The notes below the pieces were generated by a model. It had not been told where the DNA came from. It saw only the letters and a program-made list of their open reading frames with translations, and searched no databases. Made by a program: the position numbers and the translations under genes. This document shows, in pieces, positions 36,833-47,262 of a DNA stretch of 64,000 bases (position 1 is the stretch's first letter; each line of letters opens with the position of its first letter). Where the stretch lies: contig NZ_CP095045.1 of assembly GCF_022919155.1 (NCBI RefSeq), positions 1,364,001 through 1,428,000 of the forward strand, written 5' to 3'. The stretch comes from Leucobacter allii (GTDB lineage Bacteria; Actinomycetota; Actinomycetes; Actinomycetales; Microbacteriaceae).

Positions 36833-36968
36833 GGGGATCCTTCCATCCGTGGGAACAGCGCCCCCAGCCTATGCGACGGTCGACGGCGGGGCGCGGCCGG
36901 CGCGCGGCGCTTCGGAGCGCGGCCCCAGCCGGACCGCGTAGGCTGGGCGGGTACCGGAGAAGGAGCGC

Positions 36969-37370
36969 ATGGCCGAGAACTACAGCGTGACGTCGGCGGG
37001 TGTGAACCCGGCCGAGGATCGCGCGCACCGGATGCGCATGTACTTCATCGCGATGTCGCTGCGCGTGGTCTGCGTGCTCTCGCTGATCTGGGTGCGCGGC
37101 TGGTGGGTGCTCCTCGCCGCCGCCGGCGCCGTCATCCTGCCCTGGTTCGCAGTGCTCGTGGGCAACGCCGTGGCGCACGGCGGCGAACGGGCGCCCGAGG
37201 CCCCCGAACCGCAGGCGATCACGGCTCCGGAACCCGCAGCGGGCGAGGAGCGGGCGCCGAGCGCCGCAGACGCGCTCATCGTCGTCGATGTCGACCCCGA
37301 GCGGCGCCGCGGCGCGGCGCCGGGGAGCCCGGCCGAACCGGGCGGAGACGTCGCGGAGGGGCGGGCGTGA
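36969..37370 (+). CDS. DUF3099 family membrane protein
   Basis: A 133-residue protein with an N-terminal SVTSAGVNPAEDRAHRMRMY segment, then two hydrophobic segments (about 25-42 and 46-67) and a Pro/Ala/Glu-rich tail. This matches DUF3099, an uncharacterised actinobacterial family. Its ATG follows GAAGGAG. The stop overlaps the next start by four bases, and the following SURF1 gene suggests a link to respiration, which is inference only. Confidence 0.82.
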   Translation: MAENYSVTSAGVNPAEDRAHRMRMYFIAMSLRVVCVLSLIWVRGWWVLLAAAGAVILPWFAVLVGNAVAHGGERAPEAPEPQAITAPEPAAGEERAPSAADALIVVDVDPERRRGAAPGSPAEPGGDVAEGRA

Positions 37371-37603
37371 CCGCGGGAGCGGGACCCTCGATCCTCGGCG
37401 ACGCCGCGGAGCACCGGTTCGCCTGCTCGCGGGCGGGGTGCCGGGCCGAAGCCGCGTCCGCGATCCTCTGGCGCAATCCGAGGATCCACGCCGCGGATCG
37501 GCGCAAGACCTGGCTCGCCTGCGCGGAGCACCTCGAGGTGCTCCGCGATTTCCTCGCGGCTCGGGACTTCCCGCTCGAGGTGAGGGGGATCGATGCCCTC
37601 TGA
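37367..37603 (+). CDS. Small conserved Cys-containing protein
   Basis: A 78-residue protein from GTG 37367 with FACSRAGCRAEA, WRNPRIH and LACAEHLEVLRDFL. The CX4C plus CxxH arrangement suggests a small zinc-binding fold. Similar short proteins sit beside SURF1 genes in Microbacteriaceae and are sometimes mislabelled acetone carboxylase. It overlaps DUF3099 by four bases and SURF1 by eleven, so the three genes are coupled. The function is unknown. Confidence 0.75.
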   Translation: MTAGAGPSILGDAAEHRFACSRAGCRAEAASAILWRNPRIHAADRRKTWLACAEHLEVLRDFLAARDFPLEVRGIDAL

Positions 37604-38501
37604 GCCCGAGGTCGGCTGGCGCTTCCTGCGATCCGCGCGCTGGCTCGGCTACGCGGCGATGCTCGTCGTCTTCGCGATCGCCTGCGTGCTGCTCGGCAAC
37701 TGGCAGTTCGAACGGCGCGCCGAGGCGCGCGCCGAGATCGCCCGGATCGACGCGAACTACGACGCGGCGCCCGTCGCGCTCGCCGACGAGCTGCCCGATT
37801 CCGCCGCCTTCGACGAGGACCGCCAGAAGTGGCGCACCGTGCGCGTCGAGGGCGAATACGTCGGGGCCCCCTTCCTGGCCCGCAATCGGCCCGGCGACAG
37901 CAGCGTCGGCTCCGACCTCATCCAGGCGATGCGCACCTCGGACGGCAGGATCTTCTTCGTCGACCGCGGGTGGGTGCCGATCCAGGTCGGGGCGGCCGCA
38001 GATGAGGGCATCGCCGCGGAGGCGCTGCCGGAGCCCGCGACGGGGCCGGTCGAGGCGGAGGTGCGGCTGCGCGCGTCGGAGCCCGCGATCTCGGGTCGCT
38101 CCAGCTCCGGCCGCAGCGTCGCGAGCATCGACCTGCCGGAGCTCGCGAGGCTCGTTGCGGGTGAGGAATGGGCCGCCGAGGCGCGCTCGGCCACCGGGTC
38201 GCTCGACATCGTCACGGGCGCGTACGGGATGCTCGTGTCCGAGGAGCCCGCGGGCGAGCACGGCGTGCTCCCCCCGAAGCCGGAGCGCGACGAGGGACCG
38301 CACCTCTCGTACGCGCTGCAGTGGTACGTGTTCATCGTCATCGCCGTGATCGGCGTCGGGTACGCGGCGCGTCGCGAGTACCGCGGCTTCAACGGCGACA
38401 GCGAGTCGGTGCGCGCGCAGGATCGTCGCAGCGCCGAGCGCCGTCGGCGCCGCGGGCGCAGCGACGCCGAGGAAGAGGACGCCCTGCTCGATGCGCGCTG
38501 A
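37593..38501 (+). CDS. SURF1 family cytochrome oxidase assembly protein
   Basis: SURF1 helps insert heme a into cytochrome oxidase. The 302-residue protein has the expected two-helix hairpin layout: an N-terminal membrane segment (about 18-37) followed by GNWQFERRAEA, a large extracytoplasmic domain, and a C-terminal segment (about 245-265) after HLSYALQWY. A charged Arg-rich tail follows. It complements ctaA and ctaB elsewhere in the window. Confidence 0.92.
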   Translation: MPSEPEVGWRFLRSARWLGYAAMLVVFAIACVLLGNWQFERRAEARAEIARIDANYDAAPVALADELPDSAAFDEDRQKWRTVRVEGEYVGAPFLARNRPGDSSVGSDLIQAMRTSDGRIFFVDRGWVPIQVGAAADEGIAAEALPEPATGPVEAEVRLRASEPAISGRSSSGRSVASIDLPELARLVAGEEWAAEARSATGSLDIVTGAYGMLVSEEPAGEHGVLPPKPERDEGPHLSYALQWYVFIVIAVIGVGYAARREYRGFNGDSESVRAQDRRSAERRRRRGRSDAEEEDALLDAR

Positions 38502-39453
38502 TGCTGCCGAACGGCGTGCGGTCCGCCCGACCGCGCGCACGATCCGCCTGCTCGCCGTCGCGGCGCTCGCCGCGACGTGCGCGGCGGGCCTCGTCGGCTG
38601 CGCCCCCGGCACCGATCCGGGCGCGACGCGCGAATCGCTCACCGAGGTCACGCAGCAGCCCGAGGAACCCGCGGAGACCGACCGCTACGACGCCGAGGCG
38701 CATCCCGAACCCGTCGTGGAGGCGCTCGACTGCTCCCCCGTGCTCGTCGTCACGGCCCGCGGCACCGGGGAGCCGAGCTCGGGGCAGCTGCTCTCCCCCG
38801 TCGCGCGGGCGATCGCCGAGGCGCGACCGGACGCCGTGGAGACGGTCGACGTGGACTACCCCGCCGACACCGAGGTGCAGCTCGGCGGCACCCGGGGCGT
38901 GCGGACGCTCGTGGACACCCTCGACGTGCAGGCGGAGGCCTGCCCCGAGCAGGAGTTCGTGCTGCTCGGGTACTCCCAGGGCGCGCTCGTGATCGGCGAT
39001 GCGCTCGCCGACCCCGCCGTCCGCCTCGTCGGAGCCGCGGCGGGCGAGGTCGACGACGCTGCGGGTGCTCGGATCCGCGCCATCGTGCTCTACGGGGATC
39101 CCCGCTTCGTCGGGACGGAGCCGTACAACACGGGCGACTACGACCCCGGGCTGAACGGCCTCCTCCCCCGCCCGCCCGGCAGCCTCGACGCCTACGCCGA
39201 GCGGCTGCGGGACTACTGCGTCGCCGGCGACCTCGTCTGCCAGAGCAGTCTGGAGCTCGACGAGGAGCCCCATCTCGCCTACTACGAGAACGGCATGCAG
39301 CAGGACGGGGCGGCGTTCGCCATCACCCGGCTCTCCCCCGTCGGATCGGATGCCGGTCGCGTCGGGGACGCCGACGCCGGAGCGCGCGCCGCCGACGCTG
39401 ACGGCGGGGGCGGCGCCGCAGCGGACGGCGACGCGGCTACGCCAGCTCGATGA
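38491..39453 (+). CDS. Cutinase-family lipoprotein
   Basis: A 320-residue exported protein with a lipobox LVGC near residue 37. The cutinase fold follows: VVTARGTGEP, nucleophile GYSQGA, and a possible acid/histidine pair in DLVCQSS...HLAYYENG. Actinobacterial cutinase-like proteins hydrolyse lipid or polyester substrates. The C-terminus is a low-complexity Ala/Asp/Gly tail. It starts 11 bases inside the SURF1 gene and ends overlapping the convergent ABC-F gene by 17 bp. Confidence 0.85.
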   Translation: MRADAAERRAVRPTARTIRLLAVAALAATCAAGLVGCAPGTDPGATRESLTEVTQQPEEPAETDRYDAEAHPEPVVEALDCSPVLVVTARGTGEPSSGQLLSPVARAIAEARPDAVETVDVDYPADTEVQLGGTRGVRTLVDTLDVQAEACPEQEFVLLGYSQGALVIGDALADPAVRLVGAAAGEVDDAAGARIRAIVLYGDPRFVGTEPYNTGDYDPGLNGLLPRPPGSLDAYAERLRDYCVAGDLVCQSSLELDEEPHLAYYENGMQQDGAAFAITRLSPVGSDAGRVGDADAGARAADADGGGGAAADGDAATPAR

Positions 39454-41035
39454 GCTCCAGGTACTCCTTGGACCAGTGATCCTCGGTGGCCTCGGGCATG
39501 ATGAGCACCCGCTCGGGGTTCAGCGCCTCAACGGCGCCCGGATCGTGGGACACGAGCACCACCGCGCCCGAGAAGTGCGCGAGCGCGTCGAGCACCTCCT
39601 CGCGGCTCGCCGGGTCGAGGTTGTTCGTCGGCTCGTCGAGCAGCAGCACGTTCGCGCTCGAGACGACGAGCATCGCGAGCGCGAGCCTGGTCTTCTCGCC
39701 GCCCGAGAGCACGCCGGCCGGCTTGTGCACATCGTCCCCCGTGAAGAGGAATGAGCCGAGCACCCGGCGCGCCTCCGTCTCGGTGAGGTGCTGCGACACC
39801 GAGACCATGTTCTGCAGCACGCTCGCCGCGACGTCGAGGGTCTCGTGCTCCTGGGCGTAGTAGCCCACCTTGAGGCCGTGCCCGGCGACCAGCTCGCCCG
39901 TGTCGGCCTCGTCGACGCCGGCGAGCAGGCGCAGCAGCGTCGTCTTGCCGGCGCCGTTGAGGCCCAGGATCACGACCTTCGAGCCGCGGTCGATCGCGAG
40001 GTCGACGCCCGCGAAGATCTCGAGCGAGCCGTAGGATTTCGAGAGCCCCTGGGCCATGAGCGGGGTCTTGCCGCAGGGCGCGGGGTCGGGGAAGCGCAGC
40101 TTCGCGACCCGGTCGACCTGGCGCTCCTCCTCGAGGCCCGCGAGCATCTTGTCGGCGCGCGCCACCATCTGGTGGGCCGCGGCGGCCTTCGAGGCCTTCG
40201 CGCCGAAGCGGGCGGCCTGGTCCTTGAGCACCGAGGCCTTCTTCTCGATGTTGGCCCGCTCCTTGCGGCGCCGCTCCTCGTCGGCCGCGCGCTGGCGCAG
40301 GTAGAGCTTCCAGTTCATGTTGTAGATGTCGATGACCTGACGGTTCGCGTCGAGGTAGAAGACGCGGTTCACCGTCTCGCCGACGAGATCGATGTCGTGG
40401 CTGATGACGATCACGCCGGCCTTCGAGTGCTTGAGGAAGTCCCGCAGCCACACGATCGAGTCGGCGTCGAGGTGGTTCGTCGGCTCGTCCAGGATCATCG
40501 TGTCCGCATCGGAGAAGAGGATCCTCGCGAGCTCGATGCGCCGACGCTGACCGCCGGAGAGCGTCTTCAGCGGCTGGTCGAGGATGCGGTCGGGCAGCCC
40601 GAGGTTGTGCGAGATCGATGCGGCCTCGGATTCGGCGGCGTATCCGCCGAGCGCCTGGAACCGGTCGGTGAGGGTGCCGAATCGCTTCATCGCCTTCTCG
40701 GCGACAGCGGGATCCTCGGCGGCCATGTCCACGGTCGCGCGCTCGATGTCCTGCTGCAGGGTGCCGAGCCCGCGCGCGTCGAGGATGCGGTGGCGCGCGA
40801 TCTGCTCGGGGTCGCCGGTGCGCGGATCCTGCGGCAGGAAGCCGAGCTCGCCGGTCACGGCGATGCTGCCTGCAGCGGGCTGCAGCTCGCCCGAGAGCGT
40901 GCGCGTGAGCGTCGTCTTGCCGGCTCCGTTGCGGCCGACGAGGCCGATCTTGTCGCCGGGGTTCACACGGAAGGTCACCCCCGACATGAGGCGCCGGGCG
41001 CCGACGTCGATGGCGAGATCCTCGACGGTGATCAT
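39437..41035 (-). CDS. ABC-F family ATPase
   Basis: A 532-residue cytosolic protein with two ATPase domains and no membrane segment, the layout of ABC-F translation factors. Domain 1 has GRNGAGKTT, LSGGQRRR and MILDEPTNHLD; domain 2 has GLNGAGKTT, LSGGEKTR and LLLDEPTNNLD. A charged interdomain linker rich in Arg/Lys/Glu (about 230-300) would reach the ribosomal P-tRNA site. Whether it is an EttA-like factor or confers antibiotic protection cannot be decided. A TAGACT promoter near 41075 and AAGGAG precede ATG 41035. Confidence 0.93.
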   Translation of the reverse strand: MITVEDLAIDVGARRLMSGVTFRVNPGDKIGLVGRNGAGKTTLTRTLSGELQPAAGSIAVTGELGFLPQDPRTGDPEQIARHRILDARGLGTLQQDIERATVDMAAEDPAVAEKAMKRFGTLTDRFQALGGYAAESEAASISHNLGLPDRILDQPLKTLSGGQRRRIELARILFSDADTMILDEPTNHLDADSIVWLRDFLKHSKAGVIVISHDIDLVGETVNRVFYLDANRQVIDIYNMNWKLYLRQRAADEERRRKERANIEKKASVLKDQAARFGAKASKAAAAHQMVARADKMLAGLEEERQVDRVAKLRFPDPAPCGKTPLMAQGLSKSYGSLEIFAGVDLAIDRGSKVVILGLNGAGKTTLLRLLAGVDEADTGELVAGHGLKVGYYAQEHETLDVAASVLQNMVSVSQHLTETEARRVLGSFLFTGDDVHKPAGVLSGGEKTRLALAMLVVSSANVLLLDEPTNNLDPASREEVLDALAHFSGAVVLVSHDPGAVEALNPERVLIMPEATEDHWSKEYLELIELA

Positions 41036-41088
41036 GAGAGGGGCTCCTTCTGGTGCGCGGACAACCTCTCGAGTCTACCGCCTGCGCC

Positions 41089-41820
41089 TCAGTGCATCCC
41101 GGACAGCGCTGCGGCGTCGGCCCAGAGCACCGTCTCGCGGGTCCCGGCGACGCGCGCCGCCGGGAGGGCGTCCGGCCCGGCGCCGCCGGCGGCGTCCGCG
41201 CGGAGCCGAGCGACGGCCGCGGCCTTCCCGGCGCCCGTCGCGACGAGCCAGACCCGCTCGGCGCGGTTCAGGCTCCGCAGCGCGAGCGTGACGCGCTCGG
41301 GCGGCGGCTTCGGCGACTCCCGGATCGCGAGCGCCGCGGGAGCCGTCTCCCCCGCGAGCAGCTCCGGGCGCCCGGGAAACAAGGAGGCGACGTGCCCGTC
41401 CTCCCCGACGCCGTTCAGCGCGACGTCGATGCGGTCGATGCCCGCGACGAGCTCCGCGTAGGCCCGAGCGGCGTCCTCGAGCGAGAGCCCCGCGTCGGAG
41501 CCCGCCACGCGGTGCACGAGGGCGGGATCGGTCTCGACGCGGGAGAAGAGCGCCTCGTCGGCGAGCCGGTCGTTGCGCTCGGGGTGCCCGGCCGGCACCC
41601 AGCGCTCATCGCCCCAGAGGAAGCGGATGCGTCGCCAGTCCACGTCGCCCCGCCGGGGATGCGCGCCGAGCGCGGCGAGGGCGCGCGCCCCGCCGGTGCC
41701 GCCGGTGAGCACGACGACGGGTACCGCGTCCGAGCGCTGGCGATCGCGCAGGAGCCCGAGCAGCTCGTCGGCGATCGCCGCGGCGACCGCGTCGGGATCG
41801 GGGTGCTCCGAGATCCGCAC
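41089..41820 (-). CDS. pgl: 6-phosphogluconolactonase
   Basis: Pgl hydrolyses 6-phosphogluconolactone to 6-phosphogluconate, between Zwf and Gnd in the oxidative pentose phosphate pathway. The 243-residue SugarP isomerase-like protein has VLTGGTGGARAL, FLWGDERWVP and NGVGEDGHVASLFPG. GTG 41820 begins nine bases after the gnd stop, so it is the last gene of the zwf-opcA-gnd-pgl group. Confidence 0.95.
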   Translation of the reverse strand: MRISEHPDPDAVAAAIADELLGLLRDRQRSDAVPVVVLTGGTGGARALAALGAHPRRGDVDWRRIRFLWGDERWVPAGHPERNDRLADEALFSRVETDPALVHRVAGSDAGLSLEDAARAYAELVAGIDRIDVALNGVGEDGHVASLFPGRPELLAGETAPAALAIRESPKPPPERVTLALRSLNRAERVWLVATGAGKAAAVARLRADAAGGAGPDALPAARVAGTRETVLWADAAALSGMH

Positions 41821-41829
41821 GGCCGACCC

Positions 41830-43293
41830 CTAGAGTGCCGTCTCCGAGCGGTCGCCCGACCACTGCGTGTGGAAGGCGCCCGGCCGATCGACGCGCCGGT
41901 AGCTGTGCGCGCCGAAGAAGTCGCGCTGGCCCTGGATGAGCGCGGCGGGCAGGCGCTCCGCGCGGAGCCCGTCGTAGTACGCGAGCGAGGAGGCGAACGC
42001 CGGAGCCGGGATGCCGCTCTCGGTCGCGCGGACGACGACGCGGCGCCAGGCCTCCTGGCCGCGCGCGAGCGCCTCGGCGAAGTAGGGCGCGGTCATGAGC
42101 AGGGGCAGGCCGGGCTCCCCCGCGTACGCCTCGGCGATGCGGTTGAGGAACTGGGCGCGGATGATGCAGCCGGCGCGCCAGATCTTCGCGATCGCGCCGA
42201 GGTCGATGCTCCAGCCGTGCTCCGCGGCGCCCGCGCGGATCTCGTCGAAGCCCTGCGAGTACGCCACGATCTTCGAGGCGTAGAGCGCCTGCCGCACGTC
42301 CTCGATGAACGCGGCCTCGTCGGCCGCGAGCGGCGTCGCTTCCGGCCCGGGAAGCGACGCCGCGGCGGCCCGCTGCTCGGGCCGCGAGGAGAGCGAGCGC
42401 GCGAAGGTGGCCTCGGCGATGCCCGAGACGGGCACGCCGAGCGCGAGCGCGGTCTGCACGGTCCACGCGCCGGTCCCCTTCGCGCCGGCCTGGTCGAGGA
42501 TCACGTCGACGAGCGGGACGCCCGTGGCGGCGTCCGTCTGCCTGAGCACCTCGGCGGTGATCTCGATGAGGTACGACTCGAGCTCGCCGCGGTTCCACTC
42601 GGCGAAGACGTCGGCGATCTCGGCGGGACTGCGGCCCGTGCCGCGACGGATGAGGTCGTAGGCCTCGGCGATGAGCTGCATGTCCGCGTACTCGATGCCG
42701 TTGTGCACCATCTTCACGAAGTGCCCGGCGCCGTCGTGGCCGACGTGCGTCACGCACGGCTCGCCCTCGGCGACCGCGGCGATCGAGCGCAGGATCGGGC
42801 CGAGGGTGCGCCAGGCCTCGTCGGAGCCCCCCGGCATGATGCTCGGCCCCCGGAGCGCCCCCTCCTCGCCGCCGGAGATGCCGGCGCCGACGAAGTTGAT
42901 GCCGGTGGCGCGCACGGCCCGTTCGCGGCGGATGGTGTCGGGGAAGTACGCGTTGCCGCCGTCGACGATGATGTCGCCGGGCTCGAAGACCTCCACGAGG
43001 GCGTCGATCGTCGCGTCCGTGGCGGCGCCGGCCTGGACCATGACGATGGCGGTGCGCGGCCGTCGCAGCGCCGCCGCGAAGCCCGCGTAGTCGACGGCGG
43101 GGACGAAGCCGGCCTCGGGATGCTCGGCGACGAGCGCCTCCGTCCGCTGCGGGCTGCGGTTCAGGATCGCGACCGTGTTCCCCTCGCGGCTCGCGAGATT
43201 CCGCGCGAGGTTCGCGCCCATCACGGCGAGGCCGACGACGCCGATGTTCGCCGTCGGGGCCGCTGCCGGGTTCTGCGCTGCGTTCGTCGTCAC
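41830..43293 (-). CDS. gnd: 6-phosphogluconate dehydrogenase, decarboxylating
   Basis: Gnd oxidises and decarboxylates 6-phosphogluconate to ribulose 5-phosphate, producing NADPH. The 487-residue protein has the cofactor motif GLAVMGANLARN, the substrate region GISGGEEGALRGPSIMPGG, and the catalytic lysine in HFVKMVHNGIEYADMQ. GTG 43293 overlaps the opcA stop by four bases and has GGAG upstream. Length and motifs are normal. Confidence 0.97.
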   Translation of the reverse strand: MTTNAAQNPAAAPTANIGVVGLAVMGANLARNLASREGNTVAILNRSPQRTEALVAEHPEAGFVPAVDYAGFAAALRRPRTAIVMVQAGAATDATIDALVEVFEPGDIIVDGGNAYFPDTIRRERAVRATGINFVGAGISGGEEGALRGPSIMPGGSDEAWRTLGPILRSIAAVAEGEPCVTHVGHDGAGHFVKMVHNGIEYADMQLIAEAYDLIRRGTGRSPAEIADVFAEWNRGELESYLIEITAEVLRQTDAATGVPLVDVILDQAGAKGTGAWTVQTALALGVPVSGIAEATFARSLSSRPEQRAAAASLPGPEATPLAADEAAFIEDVRQALYASKIVAYSQGFDEIRAGAAEHGWSIDLGAIAKIWRAGCIIRAQFLNRIAEAYAGEPGLPLLMTAPYFAEALARGQEAWRRVVVRATESGIPAPAFASSLAYYDGLRAERLPAALIQGQRDFFGAHSYRRVDRPGAFHTQWSGDRSETAL

Positions 43294-44240
43294 GCTGGGT
43301 TCTCCGTTCGTGGGGTGGGGATGCGTTCGGCGCGAGTGCGCGCGAGCTGTTCGAGGACGCGGCCGTACATGACGTCCTCGTGCAGGCCGCGCAGCTCCTC
43401 GGCCAGGCACTCGCTGAGCGAGCGCCGGGGAAGCACGATCTCGTGGGTCGGCTGACCCGGCTGGCTGAGCGCGGCGCGCAGGCGGGTCACCCGCGCGAGC
43501 TTCGCGTCGCCGCCCGGCCGGGTGAGGGTGACGGAGTGCACGCCGCGGATCGGGTCCTCGGGCGGGAGCAGCCGGCACACGGTCGGCACCCCGAGGGCGA
43601 GCTCCAGCCAGGCGGCGAGCAGCTCGGTCGAGGGCGAGAGCGCGGATCCCACCACCTCGACCGCGGTGACCGGCTCGCAGGGCGGCTGGTCGAGCACGGC
43701 GGCGAGGTACTCCCGCCAGCGCGTGAGGCGCGTCCAGGCGAGGTCGGTGTCGCCCGCGGAGTAGCCGGCGATGCGCGTGGCCCACCCCGCCCCGCGGTCG
43801 GCGGCGGCGTCGGTGATCCGCCGCTGCGCGATGCGGCCGATGGGGTCGCTCCCGGGCCGGGCCGGAGCCGCGTCCGGCCACCAGACGACCACCGGGGCGT
43901 CGGGCAGCAGCAGGCCGGTGACGAGGCTCTCGACACCGCTGACCACCTCGCCGTGGGCGCGCAGCACGACGACCTCGCTCGCTCCGGCATCGGCGCCGAC
44001 GCGGATCTCGGCGTCGAGCCCGGCCTCGCCCTCCGGGCGGGTGAGCAGCACGATGACGCGCATGGGATGCTCGTTGGAGGCGTGGTTCGCGGCCGCGATG
44101 ACGGCCTCGTCGAGCGGCCCCGACGCCGCGATGACGAGCGAGAGCACCCGCCCGAGCGCGGCGACCCCGCTCTCCTGCCGCATGGACACGAGGCGCCGCG
44201 CGACCGCGCTGATGCTGGTGTTCGGCAGACTCTCGATCAC
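43290..44240 (-). CDS. opcA: Glucose-6-phosphate dehydrogenase assembly protein OpcA
   Basis: OpcA activates or assembles Zwf and is found in Actinobacteria and Cyanobacteria. The 316-residue protein opens [11 protein letters not shown] and contains [19 protein letters not shown] and the WREYLA segment typical of the family. GTG 44240 overlaps the zwf stop by four bases, matching the usual zwf-opcA-pgl neighbourhood. I recognise it from context and conserved segments; the family has no catalytic motif. Confidence 0.93.
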   Translation of the reverse strand: MIESLPNTSISAVARRLVSMRQESGVAALGRVLSLVIAASGPLDEAVIAAANHASNEHPMRVIVLLTRPEGEAGLDAEIRVGADAGASEVVVLRAHGEVVSGVESLVTGLLLPDAPVVVWWPDAAPARPGSDPIGRIAQRRITDAAADRGAGWATRIAGYSAGDTDLAWTRLTRWREYLAAVLDQPPCEPVTAVEVVGSALSPSTELLAAWLELALGVPTVCRLLPPEDPIRGVHSVTLTRPGGDAKLARVTRLRAALSQPGQPTHEIVLPRRSLSECLAEELRGLHEDVMYGRVLEQLARTRAERIPTPRTENPA

Positions 44241-45799
44241 GGCCGCCTCCAGCTGCGGCCGTCGCGTGCGAGCAGGGCGTCGGCGGAATCGGGTCCCCAG
44301 GAGCCGGGGGCGTACTGCTCGAGCGGTCCCTCCTGCGACGCCCAGTGGCGCTCGACGGGATCGAGGATCCGCCAAGACAATTCGACCTCCGCCTGCCGGG
44401 GGAAGAGCGGGGCGTCCCCGAGCAGCACGTCGAGGATGAGCCGCTCGTAGGCCTCCGGGCTCGCCTCCGTGAAGGCGTGGCCGTAGCTGAAGTCCATCGT
44501 GACGTCCCGCACCCGGGTGCCGCTGCCCGGCACCTTCGCGCCGAAGCGCATGGTGATGCCCTCGTCGGGCTGGACGCGGATGACGAGGGCGTTCGAGCCT
44601 TGCTCCGTCGTCTGGGCCTGGTCGAAGAGCTCCCCCGGCTCGCGCCGGAAGACGACCGCGATCTCGGTGACGCGCCGGCCGAGCCGCTTCCCCGTGCGCA
44701 GGTAGAACGGCACCCCGGCCCAGCGGCGGGTGGCGACCTCCAGCTTCATGGCGGCGAAGGTCTCCGTCGATGAGGCGGGATCCATGCCCTCCTCCTCGAG
44801 GAAGCCGTTGACGAGCTCGCCGCCCTGCCAGCCGGCCGCGTACTGGCCGCGCGCCGTGGCGGCGGCGAGGTCCGCGGGCAGCCGCACCGCCTCGAGCACC
44901 TTCTCCTTCTCGGCGCGCAGGTGCTCCGCGCTCAGGCTGATGGGCTCCTCCATCGCGGTGAGCGCGAGCAGCTGCAGCAGGTGGTTCTGGATGACGTCCC
45001 TGGCGGCGCCGACGCCGTCGTAGTAGCCCGCGCGGCCGCCGACCCCGATGTCCTCGGCCATGGTGATCTGCACGTGATCGACGAAGTTGCGATTCCAGAT
45101 CGGCTCGTACATCGCGTTCGCGAAGCGCAGGGAGAGGATGTTCTGCACCGTCTCCTTGCCGAGGTAGTGGTCGATCCGGAAGATCGCGTCGGCCGGGAAG
45201 GCCGACTCGAGCACCCGGTTCAGCTCCCTCGCCGAGTCGAGGTCGTGGCCGAACGGCTTCTCGATGATGACCCGGCGCCAGCGCGCGTCGTCTGCGCTGC
45301 GGTCGACGAGGCCCGACTCCGAGAGGTGCCCGGCGACCTCGGGGAACGAGCGCGGCGGGATGGACAGGTAGAAGGCGTGATTGCCCATGGTCCCGCGCTC
45401 GCGGTCGAGCGTGTCGACCGTCTCGCGGAGCCTGCGGTAGGCGTCGGGGTCGTCGAAGCGCCCCTGCACGAAGCGGATGCCCTCGGCGAACTGCTGCCAG
45501 GTCTCCTCGCTGAACGGGGTGCGGGCGTACTTGCGCACGGCGTCGTGCACGATCTCGGCGAAGTCCCGATCGGCCCAGTCGCGCCGCGCGAAGCCCACGA
45601 GCGCGAAACCGGGGGGCAGGAGGCCGCGGTTCGCGAGATCGTAGACCGCCGGCATGAGCTTCTTGCGCGACAGATCCCCCGTCACGCCGAAGATGACGAG
45701 CGCGCTCGGACCCGCGATCCGCGCGAGGCGGGGGTCGTCGGCCGAGCGCAGCGGATTGCCCGTGCGGGTGCCGCGATCCTCGGATCGCGGCACCCGCAC
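44237..45799 (-). CDS. zwf: Glucose-6-phosphate dehydrogenase
   Basis: Zwf oxidises glucose 6-phosphate, the committed NADPH-producing step of the pentose phosphate pathway. The protein has [15 protein letters not shown] for cofactor binding, [10 protein letters not shown], and the active-site RIDHYLGKE. The start is uncertain: homology supports coding from NPLRSADD, and the only upstream in-frame candidates are GTG 45799, GTG 45793 and TTG 45829. The two GTG codons lie inside a perfect 22-bp stem-loop. I list GTG 45799, giving 520 residues. Confidence 0.93.
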   Translation of the reverse strand: MRVPRSEDRGTRTGNPLRSADDPRLARIAGPSALVIFGVTGDLSRKKLMPAVYDLANRGLLPPGFALVGFARRDWADRDFAEIVHDAVRKYARTPFSEETWQQFAEGIRFVQGRFDDPDAYRRLRETVDTLDRERGTMGNHAFYLSIPPRSFPEVAGHLSESGLVDRSADDARWRRVIIEKPFGHDLDSARELNRVLESAFPADAIFRIDHYLGKETVQNILSLRFANAMYEPIWNRNFVDHVQITMAEDIGVGGRAGYYDGVGAARDVIQNHLLQLLALTAMEEPISLSAEHLRAEKEKVLEAVRLPADLAAATARGQYAAGWQGGELVNGFLEEEGMDPASSTETFAAMKLEVATRRWAGVPFYLRTGKRLGRRVTEIAVVFRREPGELFDQAQTTEQGSNALVIRVQPDEGITMRFGAKVPGSGTRVRDVTMDFSYGHAFTEASPEAYERLILDVLLGDAPLFPRQAEVELSWRILDPVERHWASQEGPLEQYAPGSWGPDSADALLARDGRSWRRP

Positions 45800-45803
45800 G
45801 GGC
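45758..45803. terminator. 22-bp hairpin spanning the zwf start
   Basis: Positions 45758-45779 pair perfectly with 45782-45803. The hairpin looks like the other genic-boundary hairpins of this window and follows the end of the suf-side genes by nine bases, so it may terminate that transcript. It also covers the likely zwf start codons and could hide them from ribosomes. Confidence 0.6.
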
Positions 45804-45812
45804 CCCGTCGTC

Positions 45813-46163
45813 TCAGATGGCGAAGCCAAGCGCGCGCATCATGTCGCGGCCGTCGTCCGTGATGCGCTCGGGCGTCCACGGCGGCATCCAGACCCAGTTG
45901 ATCCGGAAGGCGGTGACGAGCCCGTCGAGGGCCTCCGCGATGTCGTTCTCGATCACATCGGTGAGCGGGCAGCCGGCGCTCGTGAGCGTCATGCTGATCA
46001 CGAGCGCGTCGTGCTCCTCGTCGAAGGCGAGATCGTAGATCAGTCCGAGGTCGACGATGTTCACGCCGAGCTCGGGATCCGACACGTTCTTCAGCGACTC
46101 CAGCGCCTGCTCGCGGAACTCCGGATCGATCGACTGCGGTGCGGTCGTGGTTTCCTCGCTCAT
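45813..46163 (-). CDS. Metal-sulfur cluster assembly factor (SufT/MIP18 type, DUF59)
   Basis: A 116-residue DUF59 protein that assists Fe-S cluster delivery. It has [18 protein letters not shown] and the reactive cysteine in [14 protein letters not shown]. It starts ten bases after sufC and is part of the suf group. A cysteine desulfurase and SufU, often located between sufC and this gene in Actinobacteria, are absent here. Confidence 0.92.
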   Translation of the reverse strand: MSEETTTAPQSIDPEFREQALESLKNVSDPELGVNIVDLGLIYDLAFDEEHDALVISMTLTSAGCPLTDVIENDIAEALDGLVTAFRINWVWMPPWTPERITDDGRDMMRALGFAI

Positions 46164-46172
46164 GCGACCAGC

Positions 46173-46931
<759 letters not shown>

Positions 46932-46935
46932 GTTT

Positions 46936-47262
46936 CTAAATCTCTTTCGTAACGTTGGGGTCGATGTACACGTCGCCGTCTTCGATCTCGACAACGTAGA
47001 CGGGGACCGGCTCGTAGGCCGGGAGGTTCTGCGGGACGCCGGTGCGCAGCGAGAACGCCGAGCCGTGGGCCCAGCACTCGAGCGTGTCGCCCTCGACGAA
47101 GCCCTCGGACAGGCTGATCTGCCCGTGACTGCAGGTATCGCCGATGGCGTGGACGTCCCCGCTCGCGTCCAGCACGACCGCGATCGGCACATCGTCCACG
47201 ACCACGCGGGTCGCCTGATCCTGCACCAGCTCGCCGAGGGCGAGCACCTTCTGTCGTGCCAC
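46936..47262 (-). CDS. Rieske-type ferredoxin subunit in suf operon
   Basis: A 108-residue Rieske 2Fe-2S protein with ligand boxes CSHGQ and CWAHGS. It resembles the ferredoxin component of non-heme iron oxygenases, but no oxygenase gene is nearby, and its place between sufD and sufC is conserved in Actinobacteria. A redox role in cluster assembly is likely but not established. Its GTG start directly abuts the sufD stop. Confidence 0.9.
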   Translation of the reverse strand: MARQKVLALGELVQDQATRVVVDDVPIAVVLDASGDVHAIGDTCSHGQISLSEGFVEGDTLECWAHGSAFSLRTGVPQNLPAYEPVPVYVVEIEDGDVYIDPNVTKEI

